Below are positions 33,844 to 45,065 of a DNA stretch of 64,000 nucleotides, one piece after another. The DNA is taken from assembly GCA_006386115.1 (NCBI GenBank), contig VFIW01000003.1:558001-622000 (forward strand). The letters run 5' to 3'. Positions within the stretch are counted from its first letter, which is position 1. The number at the start of each line of letters is the position of its first letter. Position numbers and translations under genes: made by a program. A model generated the notes under the pieces. The model saw only the letters and a list, made by a program, of their open reading frames with translations, was not told the DNA's origin and did not search any database. Origin of the DNA: Globisporangium splendens (taxonomy: Eukaryota; Oomycota; Peronosporomycetes; Pythiales; Pythiaceae).

Positions 33844-34656
33844 TTACACAAATTGATTTTTCGTGGCGCCGAGCACAGCAATAAGCTGAAGGAAGGGAGT
33901 GGTTTGAGAACAACAGAAGAGAAAACGAACGAAGAGTGCAATTGACACTCCAGTTATTCTGCGTACAGCTTCGTTCGTTGCGGCTTCGCCGATGGCATTT
34001 AGAGCAGTGATGAGCGGAACCCGAGCCATTTTCCCTACGCTTCGAATTCGTCTCTTTCGTGATCGACCAGCCGACTTCATAACCCTTGCTGGGAGCCACG
34101 TGGGGCCACTTGCGTCCTCACTTTCGATGGGAATTAACACTGCCTTGTTGTGGAAGGCTGCGAAGTATGTCTCCATCCGACAGCATGGCTGGAAACAGTC
34201 AAAGACTGTGTCAAGTAGTCCTCGACTGTGACGAGCAGCAATAATACGACAGCACGGTGCCCCCATCTGATCCATGTAGGCGCTGGTGTGCGTTACCAAC
34301 GAGGTGTTTACACGGCGTTTGATGGGCACGGAGGCAGTTGTGTTGTGGGCGTAGCTGATTTTAGTAGATGCGTGATGGACTTCGCAGTGCCCAGTATTCG
34401 CGCTCTGCTTCTTGTGCATATTCATTGCAGCTGGCGTTAGCTTCAACTTCTTTTCAGTCCAGGACGCAGCATTCTGCGACCGGGTGTATGCGGCATCAAC
34501 GAAAGAGCTGCACATTGCCTGAATGAACTGAAATGGGGGTAGCGATCTCATGCCTTTCACCAATTGCGTCCCGAAGACGCTTCCAACACAGGTAGAAGCG
34601 CGCCACCTGCACAGGGCCGTTAAGCCAATGTTGGCGAAAACGCACCGTCGTAGCAA
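33844..34656 (-). pseudogene. MULE-type transposase C-terminal relic
   Basis: A 270-codon minus-strand frame whose centre, YMDQMGAPCCRIIAARH then LLDTVFDCFQPC, resembles from memory the SWIM-finger end of oomycete MULE transposases, followed by a basic GRSRKRRIRSVG tail typical of that C-terminus. The catalytic core is missing and the expected first finger cysteines and the final histidine spacing are degraded. It sits in the centre of the inverted-repeat spacer. Confidence 0.5.
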
Positions 34657-35892
34657 CCTTTTACGGGAACGAAACTCATCGTGACCTGTTCAAGATGCGA
34701 AACCCCTGCGTCCTTTCCAGCACAGGCACTTCATAGAGCACCAAGTATAAACGTTTCTCATGTACATGTCCGGCGGGGCATAAACCGCTAGGCGACAACC
34801 CTCTTAGAGGTGGCAAAGCCATCCTCCTCCCCCCCAGCTAGCCCCGCAAAGTGAGCGTGAGGCTGTCATCCGGATTATGCTGTGTAGTTGTTGGTGAAGC
34901 TGTGCTTGTTGCTGAGCTGTCACTACAGCACTTTCTCTTCTTGTTCAAAATGGTTCAACAATTTTGGTCAATGCAAATCTGTGCGTGTGTCTCCCATATT
35001 CGCACCTTTCGCTTTCCACTAATGCTTTCTATGAGTTTTCGTATATCTAGATCTCTGTGTGCGCGTTTCTCACACACACAAATTGGCACCTTTCGCTTCC
35101 CTCTTCGTATTGCATTTCTGAACTTCCTTTTCTCTGTGTGCTACTCCCAAGACGAAGCTTCCTCCAATTTGAAGTTGTCACTGCTGTTCTATAGCATTGT
35201 CTGTAGAATCCTCTTTCGAATTGTGTGCTTTGTTCTCACCGCTGCATTTCGCTTCGTAATGCTGATGCGTGTGCATATGCACCATTCTATCAATGTTTGG
35301 TGTTAGAGAGGGTGTACATTTTTATACACGTGATGTCAGTATCACATAGCACTTTATACACGAGAAGACAGTAATCTTTGTGTGCACACTTGATGACAAT
35401 CTTGCACAAACCTGCACACACATACTGACAGACCTTCACACTTACTGACGTAAGTTTTCGAACGCATGCATCAATTGGCATTTTCTCTAAATTGCTGTCA
35501 AATTTGACATTTGACACGGAGTTTAGCCGATAGGTGCGGGTGCCCTAATCACTGGTGCCCCAGACTGTGAGAAAGGGCAGCAAAGAGAGCACTGAACTCT
35601 AGCCAAACCAGCAAAGACTCATGTTGTATGGTAGGTTTCATCTCGCAGCTTCTTGCCCCGAAACTTGGTTTTCTCAGTGTGATTCTCGCTGTAGGGATGC
35701 TGTTCAGAAGGTGATTTGATCATGTACCAGCTGGCTCCGCCGAACCAGGCCCGGTCTCACTCCGATGTTGATTCTCATTGTTTGGTGTACAAGTAATCAT
35801 CAGCCATCGGAGCTGCAAATCTTTGTTGCATTTATCATTCCTGATCACATCCTGTTCCTTTCCTCCTGTCTGCAAGCTGTGTGAGAAGTGAA
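34657..35892. other. Rest of inverted-repeat spacer
   Basis: Pyrimidine-rich DNA with a loose ~75-bp duplication at 34980-35130 (shared CTGTGYGYGT and GCACCTTTCGCTTYCC). No convincing gene. Ends directly at the right repeat arm. Confidence 0.45.
34773..34847 (+). other. GC-rich 75-nt segment able to fold into a closed structure
   Basis: GCGGGGC at 34773..34779 and GCCCCGC at 34841..34847 are perfectly complementary, enclosing a small CCTCT-TA-GAGG-like hairpin at about 34799-34810. The length is tRNA-like but no T-loop GTTCRA or anticodon arm fits, so it is not called as tRNA. Confidence 0.25.
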
Positions 35893-36015
35893 TGCTCCAG
35901 TTGACCTCCTCAAAACGAAATCAAAATCTCTCATCATTCCTCAATTGTCGGCAAGACCATTGCCGAGACCAAGACCCTCTCCGGACTCCGTTCCAAGAAC
36001 CAACGCCTCCCAGCA

Positions 36016-37212
36016 ATGAAGCTTATTTTCTCCATTGTCGCTGTCCTGCTCGTGCACGCCAGCTCGGCACTCCAGACTGGCTCGGCCCCAGGCTGGGCTG
36101 CTGGCACGACCGGTGGAGGCAATGCTGCTGCGGTGTACCCGAAGACCATCGCAGAGCTCAAGTCGTATCTGAGTGACTCCCAAGCGCGTGTGATCATGCT
36201 CGACCGCACGTTTGACTTCCGCAAGACGGAAGGTACGAAGACGGAGATTGGGTGTCGACCAAAGAACAACCGAGACTGCATCGCCAAGAAAAATGGCTTC
36301 TTGGGCCAAGACGTGATCCTGTTCCCCGGCGATTCGGCGATGACCAAGACTGGCGGGTGCAATGATGGCGTCAAACAAACTATCACGTACGACCTCGCGG
36401 CCAAGACGGCGCTCGTCATCAAGAGCAACAAGACGCTGCGTGGTGTCGGTACCAAGGGGGTGCTCATCGGAAAGGGGATTGCTATCGATGGGAGTAACGT
36501 CATCGTCCAGAACGTTCATATCACGGAGCTCAACCCTCACTTGGTGTGGGGCGGCGATGCGATCGACATATCCGGTGTGAACAACCAACCGGTTGAACGC
36601 GTGTGGCTCGACCACATCAAGGTGTCTAATATCGGCCGGCAAATGGTCGTTACCCACTTCGCGGGCGTGAAAAGCTTGACGATCAGTAACTCTGATTTTG
36701 ATGGCAGGACCAAGTACTCTACTTCTTGCGATGGCCACCATTACTGGGGTTTCATCCTCGGCGGTCAGAACACTCGTATTACCATGATCAACAACTTCAT
36801 CCACGATACATCGGGTCGGTCGCCCAAGCTCGGTGATGGCACCAACCCTGCTTTGCTCCATGCCGTGAACAACTACTGGTTTTCAAACACCGGCCACGCG
36901 TTCGATATCGGCGATAAGACGGTTGCGCTTGTCGAAGGCAACTACTTCGACAGCGTGAAGATTCCAAACACCGATAGCACGCACGGTTCGATCTTTGTGC
37001 CCACGGCCGCAAACCAGGCGCAATGCCAAGCCGCGCTAGGCCGCAAATGCGCGTTGAACGTTCTGGTAAAGAGTGGAGCACTCCAGGGCCGCGGTGAGAG
37101 CAGTGTGACGAGCCAAGTCAAGGGTGTGAAGCAGATCAGCGGGGTGACTGCCGCTGCAGCGGACAAGTTGGCGCTCGCCACCGGCAACTTTGGCGTCGGT
37201 GCACTTCCATAA
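36016..37212 (+). CDS. Secreted pectin lyase, PL1 family (copy B')
   Basis: 398-residue single-exon gene, identical in protein and apparently in coding DNA to copy B at 31465..32661, with about 120 bp of identical upstream DNA before the repeat arm ends at 35893. One upstream base differs (35962). Signal peptide, WGGDA, WLDH and GRSPK are intact. Since only some 120 bp of promoter-proximal DNA is shared, B and B' may be expressed differently. Confidence 0.94.
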   Translation: MKLIFSIVAVLLVHASSALQTGSAPGWAAGTTGGGNAAAVYPKTIAELKSYLSDSQARVIMLDRTFDFRKTEGTKTEIGCRPKNNRDCIAKKNGFLGQDVILFPGDSAMTKTGGCNDGVKQTITYDLAAKTALVIKSNKTLRGVGTKGVLIGKGIAIDGSNVIVQNVHITELNPHLVWGGDAIDISGVNNQPVERVWLDHIKVSNIGRQMVVTHFAGVKSLTISNSDFDGRTKYSTSCDGHHYWGFILGGQNTRITMINNFIHDTSGRSPKLGDGTNPALLHAVNNYWFSNTGHAFDIGDKTVALVEGNYFDSVKIPNTDSTHGSIFVPTAANQAQCQAALGRKCALNVLVKSGALQGRGESSVTSQVKGVKQISGVTAAAADKLALATGNFGVGALP

Positions 37213-37753
37213 AGCAGTGGGCTAATAGTGAACCTGAACCGCACAACGTCAGTGAATCGAACATAATAACAGATGCTTCGGGATGTGTTTGTGCGGGCGA
37301 TATGGAACACCAAGTCGACAGACTTTTCTCTCAGACTGGTCAAAGGCAGATTCATCTCGTTTCACTATCAGATATCCGAATGTATGACGCCACGATTTTA
37401 ACTGTGGACTGACATTCACCTCGTTTCAGTGAGCGCGCCTCCATTTGACAGCACATTGTAGCATGCTGGTTGGCTAAGCTCGGGCCACACTACATTTGTT
37501 CTTTCAAGAAGTTACCATGTGCTCTCGTGGCTCTTCAAGTCGCGACGTAAGGGAAATGCTCTTTCTCGAAAGGACAACTGCATTGAGTGAGAAAGAAAAA
37601 GACTGACTTGGCATAGAACCGAAGACTCATTGTTGTCAACTATGCCAAAACCCTCACTAGAATTCATCGCTAGCAAAGAAATGGTCGTGCATGTGAACTT
37701 TCTTTTACGTGTAGATGTAAACGCATTGGGGCAACAAAACAAAAGCAAACCAC

Positions 37754-38243
37754 CTAGGCAAGGGTGCCGACACCAAAGTTCGTCGATCGCTTTGGCAGCT
37801 TTTGAGCCGCCTTTGGCACGTACGACTTGATCTGCGAAAAAGCCTTGATGCCCGACAACACCTCTGCGTCCTTGCGGCCCACCAACGCGCCACTGGACGT
37901 CAGGTAGTTCTCTACACACTTGCGACCCAGGTTGGACTGGCACAGAGCCTGGTTGCTGCTGCTCGGCACTATGATGCCACCCGTCGACTCCTTCACGTTT
38001 GGGTTGGACGTCGACTCAAAGTAGTTGCCCTCGAGGAGAACGTTGCCGTTCGTGCCAACGTCGAACGAGTGGCCCGAGTTGTCCGCCCAGTAGTTGTTCA
38101 CAGCGTGTACAAACACCTTGGCTTTCGCGCTCGTGACCTTTGGACCACGACCCGAAGTGCTGTGGATGTAGTTGTTGATGAAACTAATGCGGGTCTCTTC
38201 ACCGTCCATGATGAAGGCCCAATAGTGGCGACCATCGCACGAC
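37754..38243 (-). pseudogene. 5'-truncated pectin lyase (copy A')
   Basis: Minus strand holds the last 162 codons of lyase A, from SCDGRHYW to the stop at 37754, identical to 30434..30923. Upstream of 38243 the frame runs into unrelated sequence (LGQIWLRL...), with no signal peptide or WIDH motif. It exists only because the inverted repeat breakpoint fell inside the gene. Confidence 0.9.
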
Positions 38244-40479
38244 AGTCGCAGCCAGATCTGACCCAAGTACGACCTGAGCAGTACAAAATATGGAATCTTA
38301 AGTTGTATGTTGTTGAAAGACTGTCTGTCACAAGAATGGCGCTGTATTCGTTCATTTATTTGCGCTGTTTGTTTGTGACTGAAACGCTTGGCGTTCCAGA
38401 AAGAGAGCAGGGTGCTGCTCCCTGATATTTTGTGGGTATCAATTCGCAGCTGCTGTTGGTCATGACCCTGGTCACGACCCTGGTCACGACGGTCATGCAC
38501 CAGAGTTCTGACCAGCTATCGTTTTTTTTGACAGCAGGTTATCACAGTTAATCCACTATTAATTTCACAGAAATATTGTTGTGTCCATCTTAAATGCGAC
38601 TTGAAGGGGCTCCTCCGAACATGCAGTTCCACATTGTCATCAGTCATGGCAGAGAAGGCAGCAGCGTCAGAGCTTGCAGGCAGGAATGAGAGAGCTCTTC
38701 AACTTCACCTTCAGGAGCAAGAGGCGATAAAGCGGGTCCGTCTGTTAAAACAATCTCAGTGACCTGCAAACACTCAGCCCCAGTGCTCATCAAAAGCACC
38801 TAAGTTCATTTTATGCGCCCGAAAGCCAGGATGAAAAAGCAAAATCTGTGCATCAGATAATACGAACAAGGAGAGAATCAACGAGTCGGTCGCGCAGTAG
38901 CAAGGAGCAGCTCGGACAGTCGGTTATGTATCCATCGCGGCGCACGCATCGGCAATCATGGATTTGTGGCGTGTGCAGTGCAGTTAACAGTTGAATCCAC
39001 TCTCTTTCTCTCCCTCGGGTTCTCCAGTCGAGGCGGCAATATCCGAAACCTGCGTCTTCCCAACGTTGGACTCATGGCTTTCCTGAAGAGGGTGTGTGCG
39101 GAGCCAAGTTGCTTCAGTCGGTGTGGAGAAAGTCGAAAACGAGCCGGTTCGGGAACGCAGAAGAAACGATTCTCACGCGCCACCGCGACGCTCGCAAATG
39201 CCCATTTGGCGCTTGCGCTTTACTTCTTTTTTTGGCGGCAAGTTGGCGACCGACCATGGCGTGATTTTTCAAGTCGATCTGTGTGGTATCCGACCAATGT
39301 GCTGAAGGGATCGAATCTAGTCACAGCGTCGCGGTACCACCATCAATATCCCGCAATGTCAGAGATGTATGCAGTGCATGGGGTCCAGAGCAGTATTAAA
39401 ACGCAGCTGGGAAGGAAGCTGGCTACAACTGCAGAGAGCGGCTGTGCGTCGGCACCATCCGTTGATCGACATGTGTAACGGTTTGGGGTCTTCTTGAGAT
39501 ATGATTGGTCGAAAGTCGGAAAGTCGGAACTTGATTGGCTGAAAGTCGGGGACGATGGCTTGGACTCGGAGGAGGAGGTAGCAACTTGATAGCAAATTGG
39601 AAAGTGAATTGAATGGAGGACTTAGTTCGCTAGCGCTGCGTCTAAGCCTCCCTGCATGCATGCCTATCCTTTTCTTCAACTGATTCGACTTTTCTTCCTA
39701 TCCAGGTGTCCTGCCTGCACTTGTATTTTTATCTGACTAGTTCCATATAACTGTATATATTAGTGTTACATATGAATGAGAGCCTGACCTCGGACTCGAG
39801 GTCAGGCACACGTTACACATGCCACGACGCTCCACACGCTAGGCACGTGCGAAGTCAGGCACATGCCGATCCTACGCGCGTGCCTGGCGTGCGAGGTCAG
39901 GCACACGTGACAACATGGGCATTGAGCTGCTAAAAGTAGGATGGGCGTGTATGCGAAGCACGCCATTCCGTTCGACTGTGTGAGCGTCCTTGTAGGTTTC
40001 AGCCCCGAAGCCAGTCGTTTCTATCTGCCTCGTGCAATAATGGACCCACCGAACGAGCTCCAAATGATCGCTTTCCCGCGACTCGAAGCGTCAAGGACCG
40101 GGATGGAACGCACTGGAAGTGAAATTGTGGCACCAGCTTTTTGATACGCTACAGTACATGAGAGTAGTCATCTTGCAAGATGCACAGCGCTCGCACTCGA
40201 CAATGACGAGACGCAGATGGGAACGTCGGCCCGTACAGTGCTACTCTGCGAATCTTGTCATGGGATTGGGGAGCTGGTCGGGACATCATTTTCTCGCCTT
40301 TACATCATTCGGTAGACAGATACTTCGTAATCATATTATGCGCACACAAACCACACGCGCGCACACACATTCAACTATTCAGTGTTGCAAAGCAATCCCA
40401 CAAAGCAAATCGTACCTCCAGCAAGCAGGAGCTCACAACGCTGTGACTCTCTCTCACTGTGTCACGCGTTGCAATGACG
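38244..40479. other. Spacer with scattered relics
   Basis: No complete gene. A frame from 38647 (+, 39 codons: EKAAASELAGRNERALQLH.., KRVRLLKQ) resembles one MIT-type three-helix repeat but stops at once. Short GGTCACGACCCT duplications lie at 38462-38495. Confidence 0.4.
39782..39807. repeat. Perfect 11-bp hairpin and dispersed TCAGGCAC motifs
   Basis: GCCTGACCTCG at 39782..39792 pairs with CGAGGTCAGGC at 39797..39807 around a four-base loop. GTCAGGCACA recurs near 39853 and 39897. It may be the end of an unidentified transposable element. Confidence 0.6.
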
Positions 40480-40760
40480 GTACACAGCGAGTTAAAGAAG
40501 TCAATCTTGTCCACGAGTACATTCACGTACCGACCGAGTTCACGGCGTCGACGCCATCGCCGTAGCCTACCATCTTAAACTCCGACGCGTCTTGCGCGCC
40601 GCGTGCGGTCTTGAACGTGTATACCCAGCTCTGGAGGTCTGCGGACGCCAAGCTGTTCACCTTGTAACAGTACTTTGCGTGTAGCATGAGACCGTCAACC
40701 GTCGCGGGGTGGTGGGACAGCGAGTACCCGTTCACGTAAGAGGGTGCTGTTCCAAACAGT
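40480..40760 (-). pseudogene. Purple acid phosphatase fragment
   Basis: VNGYSLSHHPATVDGLMLHAKYCYKV, then QSWVYTFKTA and SEFKMVGYGDGV match the fibronectin-like N-terminal domain and first metal-binding strand of purple acid phosphatases (metallophosphatases). Continuation YVNVLVDKIDF is in another frame beyond 40523. No catalytic core follows. The upstream end abuts solo LTR copy 2, suggesting the insertion split the gene. Confidence 0.6.
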
Positions 40761-41332
40761 CCCTCAAACACGGCACACACGCTTGTGCCAGAGGAAGCAA
40801 TCTCCCGACTTGGAGGGAGGAAGGACGACTTGAAGGCTTGGAGGAAAATTTGCAACTGAATTAAACGTAGTTGTGGTTCCTGTCGCTACTCACAATTGAA
40901 CCCCAAGGGATCCTACAGGTTTTATAACTAAAACCTAAACATACACAATAAAACCTATTAATCTGATATGTAAAACCTTGTGTGCACTGAGATTGAACCT
41001 AGGGGATCTTCTAGAAGCTTGAACTTCAAGACTTGTGGAAGGTTCCCTGCAAAGTGACTGGCTCGCGCCACTCACTCCAGGTGGCAGAGACACGTCGGTC
41101 TCGTCGCCAGTCCAGTTTCCCAAGCAGGAACCATCACTCAGCACTTGATTAGTCATGAATGTCATTACTCTGTGCTGATTAGTACATGAGAACAACATTC
41201 TGCACTGATTCGTACAGAGAACACTCGTGACGTCATCGAATGACGTCACACGTGCATGTGGGGACTGTATTACCGTAATCCCTTTGTTATTTGTGTCTCC
41301 ACAATGCACGCTGAAGGTGGTGTGTGCCACAC
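40736..41332 (-). mobile_element. Solo LTR, copy 2
   Basis: About 597 bp on the minus strand starting TGTGGCACACACC, homologous to copy 1 at 24889..25484 in opposite orientation. The last bases overlap the edge of the phosphatase fragment, and the end reads CTTACG rather than CTTACA, so the boundary may be a few bases off. Confidence 0.65.
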
Positions 41333-41398
41333 TAGATCTGTGGACAGATCCACCTTTATGTAATGGCTGGTTTCAGCCCATTGTGGAGTTGAATTGAT

Positions 41399-41719
41399 CT
41401 ACCATCTATTTTTTACTTGTCTGAAAGAAGACATCACAGAGTGACGGGCTAAAAACTTGCCATTTCTTCCCTCAGTACGAACCAAATGCATGCCAGTGGA
41501 GTCCATGACAGCAGCGATACTTTCACCCAACTCATCTTTCTGTTTGTGCGACTTAACTTCATCCCAGTTCAGGCTTTCCGACACAAGAAAGTGTTTAAAT
41601 GCGTTCACTGCAGCTAGTGTTGCTTTCGCAGAACTAGCTGGCTGGAGTGCACTCGAACTTATGGAAAGTAATGGCTCTTGCAGAATGAATGGAAATATGG
41701 AAAATGATATGTAGATCAC
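41399..41719 (-). pseudogene. Possible Crypton-like tyrosine recombinase fragment
   Basis: About 80 residues (ASSAKATLAAVNAFKHFL..., KKDxLG-like KQKDELGESIAAVMD, ARHSVMSSFRQVKNRW) look like the SAM-like N-terminal domain of tyrosine recombinases used by oomycete Cryptons. The catalytic R..HxxR..Y part is absent; the LTR at 41332 sits just downstream of it. Confidence 0.4.
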
Positions 41720-41975
41720 CTTAATTTTGAGTGGGTGTGCATTTCATATCCTCCATTCTGAAAAAATCCTTCAGAATGTGATCAGAACAGTACCCCTTAA
41801 CCTACGGACGTATTATTGGATGAAATGCTTTTCAATCGCTGTCAACATTGGCTCAAAAACAGTACTGCAATTCTATTGGCTGCTTATGGCTATACTGAAA
41901 TCAAGACTGATCAGAGCGACGACCATATGATGTGCTAATAGCGAAATGCATAGAGGCTAATGGAACGCTTATCAC

Positions 41976-43757
41976 CATGACGGCGACTCTCACGTCCAAA
42001 CGAAGGGCCGTCCTGCGAAACTCGTAACCAGCATCATTCTATGCTCACCGGAGATAGAAATCGATGTAGGCAACCAGCTAAACAGTCAGCAGGAGCTGTG
42101 GAGCAGGAAACACACAAAACGAGAGTACAAGTGGATCAGCAACGGCATGGGAACCATCACCGCGGTGCCAGTATCGGAGAGGAGCCACACGGACTACATT
42201 CAGATGCACCGGCAAGCAGATGGAGTTCTCTGGACAGTGACCGACTGGACCGGGGATGCTACCTGCCAACAAGACGTGGCAATGATCGAAGAAGAAATAA
42301 AAACCGTGGGGTGGACATTCAAACCACACCCACTCACGACGCATTGTCCGTGGATGGTGCATGAACGTACTCCCCCAAACAGCATCCAGAAGACAATTGA
42401 CCGAGCAAGAACACGGAGGCTGCACAGCAAGTTGTATAAAGGTCTCGGAGGACTCGTAGACAAGCTCAACGAAGTCGCGAAAACTGATTAGTGGTACAGT
42501 CATGTGCAGTATCGGCTACCAGCAGATCTATGGAAACAACGAGGATGTCTTACGCCGCATCAGATGTGGACGACATACCGGATTTCTACGATGCAGCTCA
42601 ACCTGTTCCATCCGGGAAGGATCGAGTCTTCGGCGTGCCCAAGCAATGCCGGATGTGGGGAGACAAAAGAAACTATCTCACACATAGTTTGGAGTTGCAA
42701 GCGAGCACAAGCTGCGTGGATGGCGTTCCTCGGGCGATGGATTGGTCGAACATTGACGGAGCAAGCACTCAATCTCTTCCTGCCTCACATTGCTAGCCGC
42801 ACAGCCCCGCCAGGTCAACGATCTTTGCTCCGGGAATTGGAAAAGCACTTCGGGTTCATTACTCCGGAACACTCGACAGCACTACAGAAACTCTGGTTTA
42901 TCGTCACATCAAGCATCCCAGTATTGCTGTGGAGAACGAGAGTGGAAATAGTGCATGAACGGCAACACGTTGCTATCGAAGAAAGCACCAAGCGTATGTG
43001 GACTGCGTGTGTGATGTAAGTGCGAGCTGTGGCTCATCGGATGAGAACGCTCAAAGGAGAAAAGATCAATGCAACTTGCCTGAGCCAACTGCTCAGCGTA
43101 CTGGAGAGACAAGACTTGTCGCGCCAACTGGAAGCATGGGCGACAGCGCGTTTGTATTTCGATGGAGGTGCACGCGGCAACCCAGGTCCAGGAGGCAGCG
43201 GTTGGGTACTCATCTTCCTGAATGAACGCAGCAATCGATGGGAACTCAAAGCATGCGGCTATGCGTACATGGGACCAGAAGTCACGAACAACCGGTGCGA
43301 ATACAGCGCGCTGAAAGATGGCCTGGCATACAGTGCACACTACCTACAGCACTATGAAGTCAAATTGGAAGTCTTCGGAGACAGCCAAATGATTATCGCA
43401 GCCCAGAACGGGTTCTCCTCAATACGCCAGACCGAGTTGCAGCCACTAGCAGTTCGGGTAAATCAAATCATCGCCAACTTTGCGTGGATCTCCTGGAATC
43501 ACACAATACGAGAACAAAACAAAATGGCCGATCTTCTCGCCAACGTGGCAATGAACTCCAAGAGTGCGAAGATACTCACCGATGAATCGCGGGGGAACGA
43601 TCAAATTCTTATGTCCCAAGTCGCAGTTCTACTCGACAATGATATCGGTGCCACACCGTCAAAACTTAGAAACACCTCACACTCAGCAGTGTTAATGAGA
43701 CTCAGGAATTCTTAAACTGTATGCAGATCATAAGTTAAATAGAATTACCTTCACTCT
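41976..43757 (+). mobile_element. 5'-truncated non-LTR retrotransposon with RNase H domain, copy 1
   Basis: 1,782 bp bounded by a perfect 19-bp direct repeat, CTAATGGAACGCTTATCAC at 41957..41975 and 43758..43776, which is its target-site duplication. One frame runs 42147..43715: the C-terminus of a reverse transcriptase polyprotein with a zf-RVT-like Cys/His segment (CGETKETISHIVWSC), then an RNase H domain (YFDGGARGNPGPGGSG, NNRCEYSALKDGL, VFGDSQMII, NKMADLLAN) with all acidic residues kept. In-frame stops at 42489..42491 and 43017..43019 make it dead. Reverse transcriptase core and endonuclease are missing through 5' truncation. Confidence 0.9.
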
Positions 43758-43829
43758 CTAATGGAACGCTTATCACGAGACACGTTTATTTTATTGGTTG
43801 TACTGCAGTAAATTGAGAAAAGAATGACC

Positions 43830-45065
43830 TTACGCAAGCGATCCAATGCCAAAGTTCGTCGATCGCTTTGGCAGCTTTTGAGCCGCCTTTGGCACGTACG
43901 ACTTGATCTGCGAAAAAGCCTTGATGCCCGACAACACCTCTGCGTCCTTGCGGCCCACCAACGCGCCACTGGACGTCAGGTAGTTCTCTACACACTTGCG
44001 ACCCAGGTTGGACTGGCACAGAGCCTGGTTGCTGCTGCTCGGCACTATGATGCCACCCGTCGACTCCTTCACGTTTGGGTTGGACGTCGACTCAAAGTAG
44101 TTGCCCTCGAGGAGAACGTTGCCGTTCGTGCCAACGTCGAACGAGTGGCCCGAGTTGTCCGCCCAGTAGTTGTTCACAGCGTGTACAAACACCTTGGCTT
44201 TCGCGCTCGTGACCTTTGGACCACGACCCGAAGTGCTGTGGATGTAGTTGTTGATGAAACTAATGCGGGTCTCTTCACCGTCCATGATGAAGGCCCAATA
44301 GTGGCGACCATCGCACGACGCCGAGTACTTGGTACGCCCATCGAATTCCGAGTTACTGATCGTGAGACTCTTGACGCCCGAGAACCCGCTAACGAACATC
44401 TGACGGCCGACATTGGCGATGCGGACGTGGTCGATCCACACTTTTTCCATCGGGACAGTGCCCGAGCCGACGTTCTTGCCCTGGATGTAGATCGCATCGC
44501 CACCCCACACCAAGTGCGGGTTCAGCTCCCCGATTTGGACGTTCTGGATGATCACGTTATCGCCCTTGATCCAGAGACCCTTGCCAAAGATTGAACCGCT
44601 CTGGCCAATGCCGCGAAGCGTCTTGTTGGATTCAACGGTGAGTGGACTCTTGGGAGCAAGGTCGTACGTGATCGTGACCTTCGTGCCGTCTTCGCAGCCA
44701 CCAGTCTTTGTCATGGTCGTGTCGCCAGGGTTCAGAATCACATCCTGACCTTGGTGACCATTATTCTTGGCGATACATTGTCGGTTGTTGAGTGGGCGGC
44801 ACCCGGTCTCGGTCTTCTTGCCTTCCGTGCCGCGGTAGTCGAACGTCTTGTCCAAGTAGATGACGCGAGGCTGCGAGTCGCTCAAGTACGTCTTGAGCTC
44901 GGCGATGGTCTTGGGGTACACTGGTGCAACGTTGCCACCACCAGTGGTGCCAGCAGCCATGCCTGGAGCACTCCCGATGGTGACGGCGGACGCGAGGTTG
45001 ACGCACTCGACCGAGAGCACGGCGAGAAACGCCAGGAGCGAGGTCATGCGTGGAACGGACACCAT
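43830..45065 (-). CDS. Secreted pectin lyase, PL1 family (copy A'')
   Basis: Single-exon gene of 411 residues from the ATG at 45065 (the open frame extends 62 codons upstream, ignored because the signal peptide [20 protein letters not shown] starts here). All motifs are as in copy A and it should be active. Coding DNA is almost identical to copy A apart from a few bases (Val versus Ile at residue 4, Thr versus Ala before IGSAPGM, one silent change) but the last seven codons (FGIGSLA versus FGVGTLA) and both flanks are different. Retrotransposon copies sit about 70 bp beyond its stop and about 250 bp before its start. Confidence 0.94.
   Translation of the reverse strand: MVSVPRMTSLLAFLAVLSVECVNLASAVTIGSAPGMAAGTTGGGNVAPVYPKTIAELKTYLSDSQPRVIYLDKTFDYRGTEGKKTETGCRPLNNRQCIAKNNGHQGQDVILNPGDTTMTKTGGCEDGTKVTITYDLAPKSPLTVESNKTLRGIGQSGSIFGKGLWIKGDNVIIQNVQIGELNPHLVWGGDAIYIQGKNVGSGTVPMEKVWIDHVRIANVGRQMFVSGFSGVKSLTISNSEFDGRTKYSASCDGRHYWAFIMDGEETRISFINNYIHSTSGRGPKVTSAKAKVFVHAVNNYWADNSGHSFDVGTNGNVLLEGNYFESTSNPNVKESTGGIIVPSSSNQALCQSNLGRKCVENYLTSSGALVGRKDAEVLSGIKAFSQIKSYVPKAAQKLPKRSTNFGIGSLA

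Larger units (their letters stand above)
35893..38243. repeat. Right arm of 2,351-bp inverted repeat
   Basis: Mirror of 30434..32784. Carries lyase B' complete and the 3' half of lyase A (truncated A'). The outer edge at 38243 cuts lyase A' just before its CDGRHYW codons. Confidence 0.92.

Noticed and set aside
34773..34847. tRNA gene
   Set aside because: The 7-bp end stem fits, but there is no T-arm with GTTCRA, no D-arm and no anticodon stem.
38647..38765. MIT-domain gene
   Set aside because: Only one helix-repeat-sized piece before a stop, with no continuation; kept only as a comment.
24889..41332. One complete 16-kb LTR retrotransposon bounded by the two LTRs
   Set aside because: The LTRs are in opposite orientation and no gag, protease or integrase lies between them.
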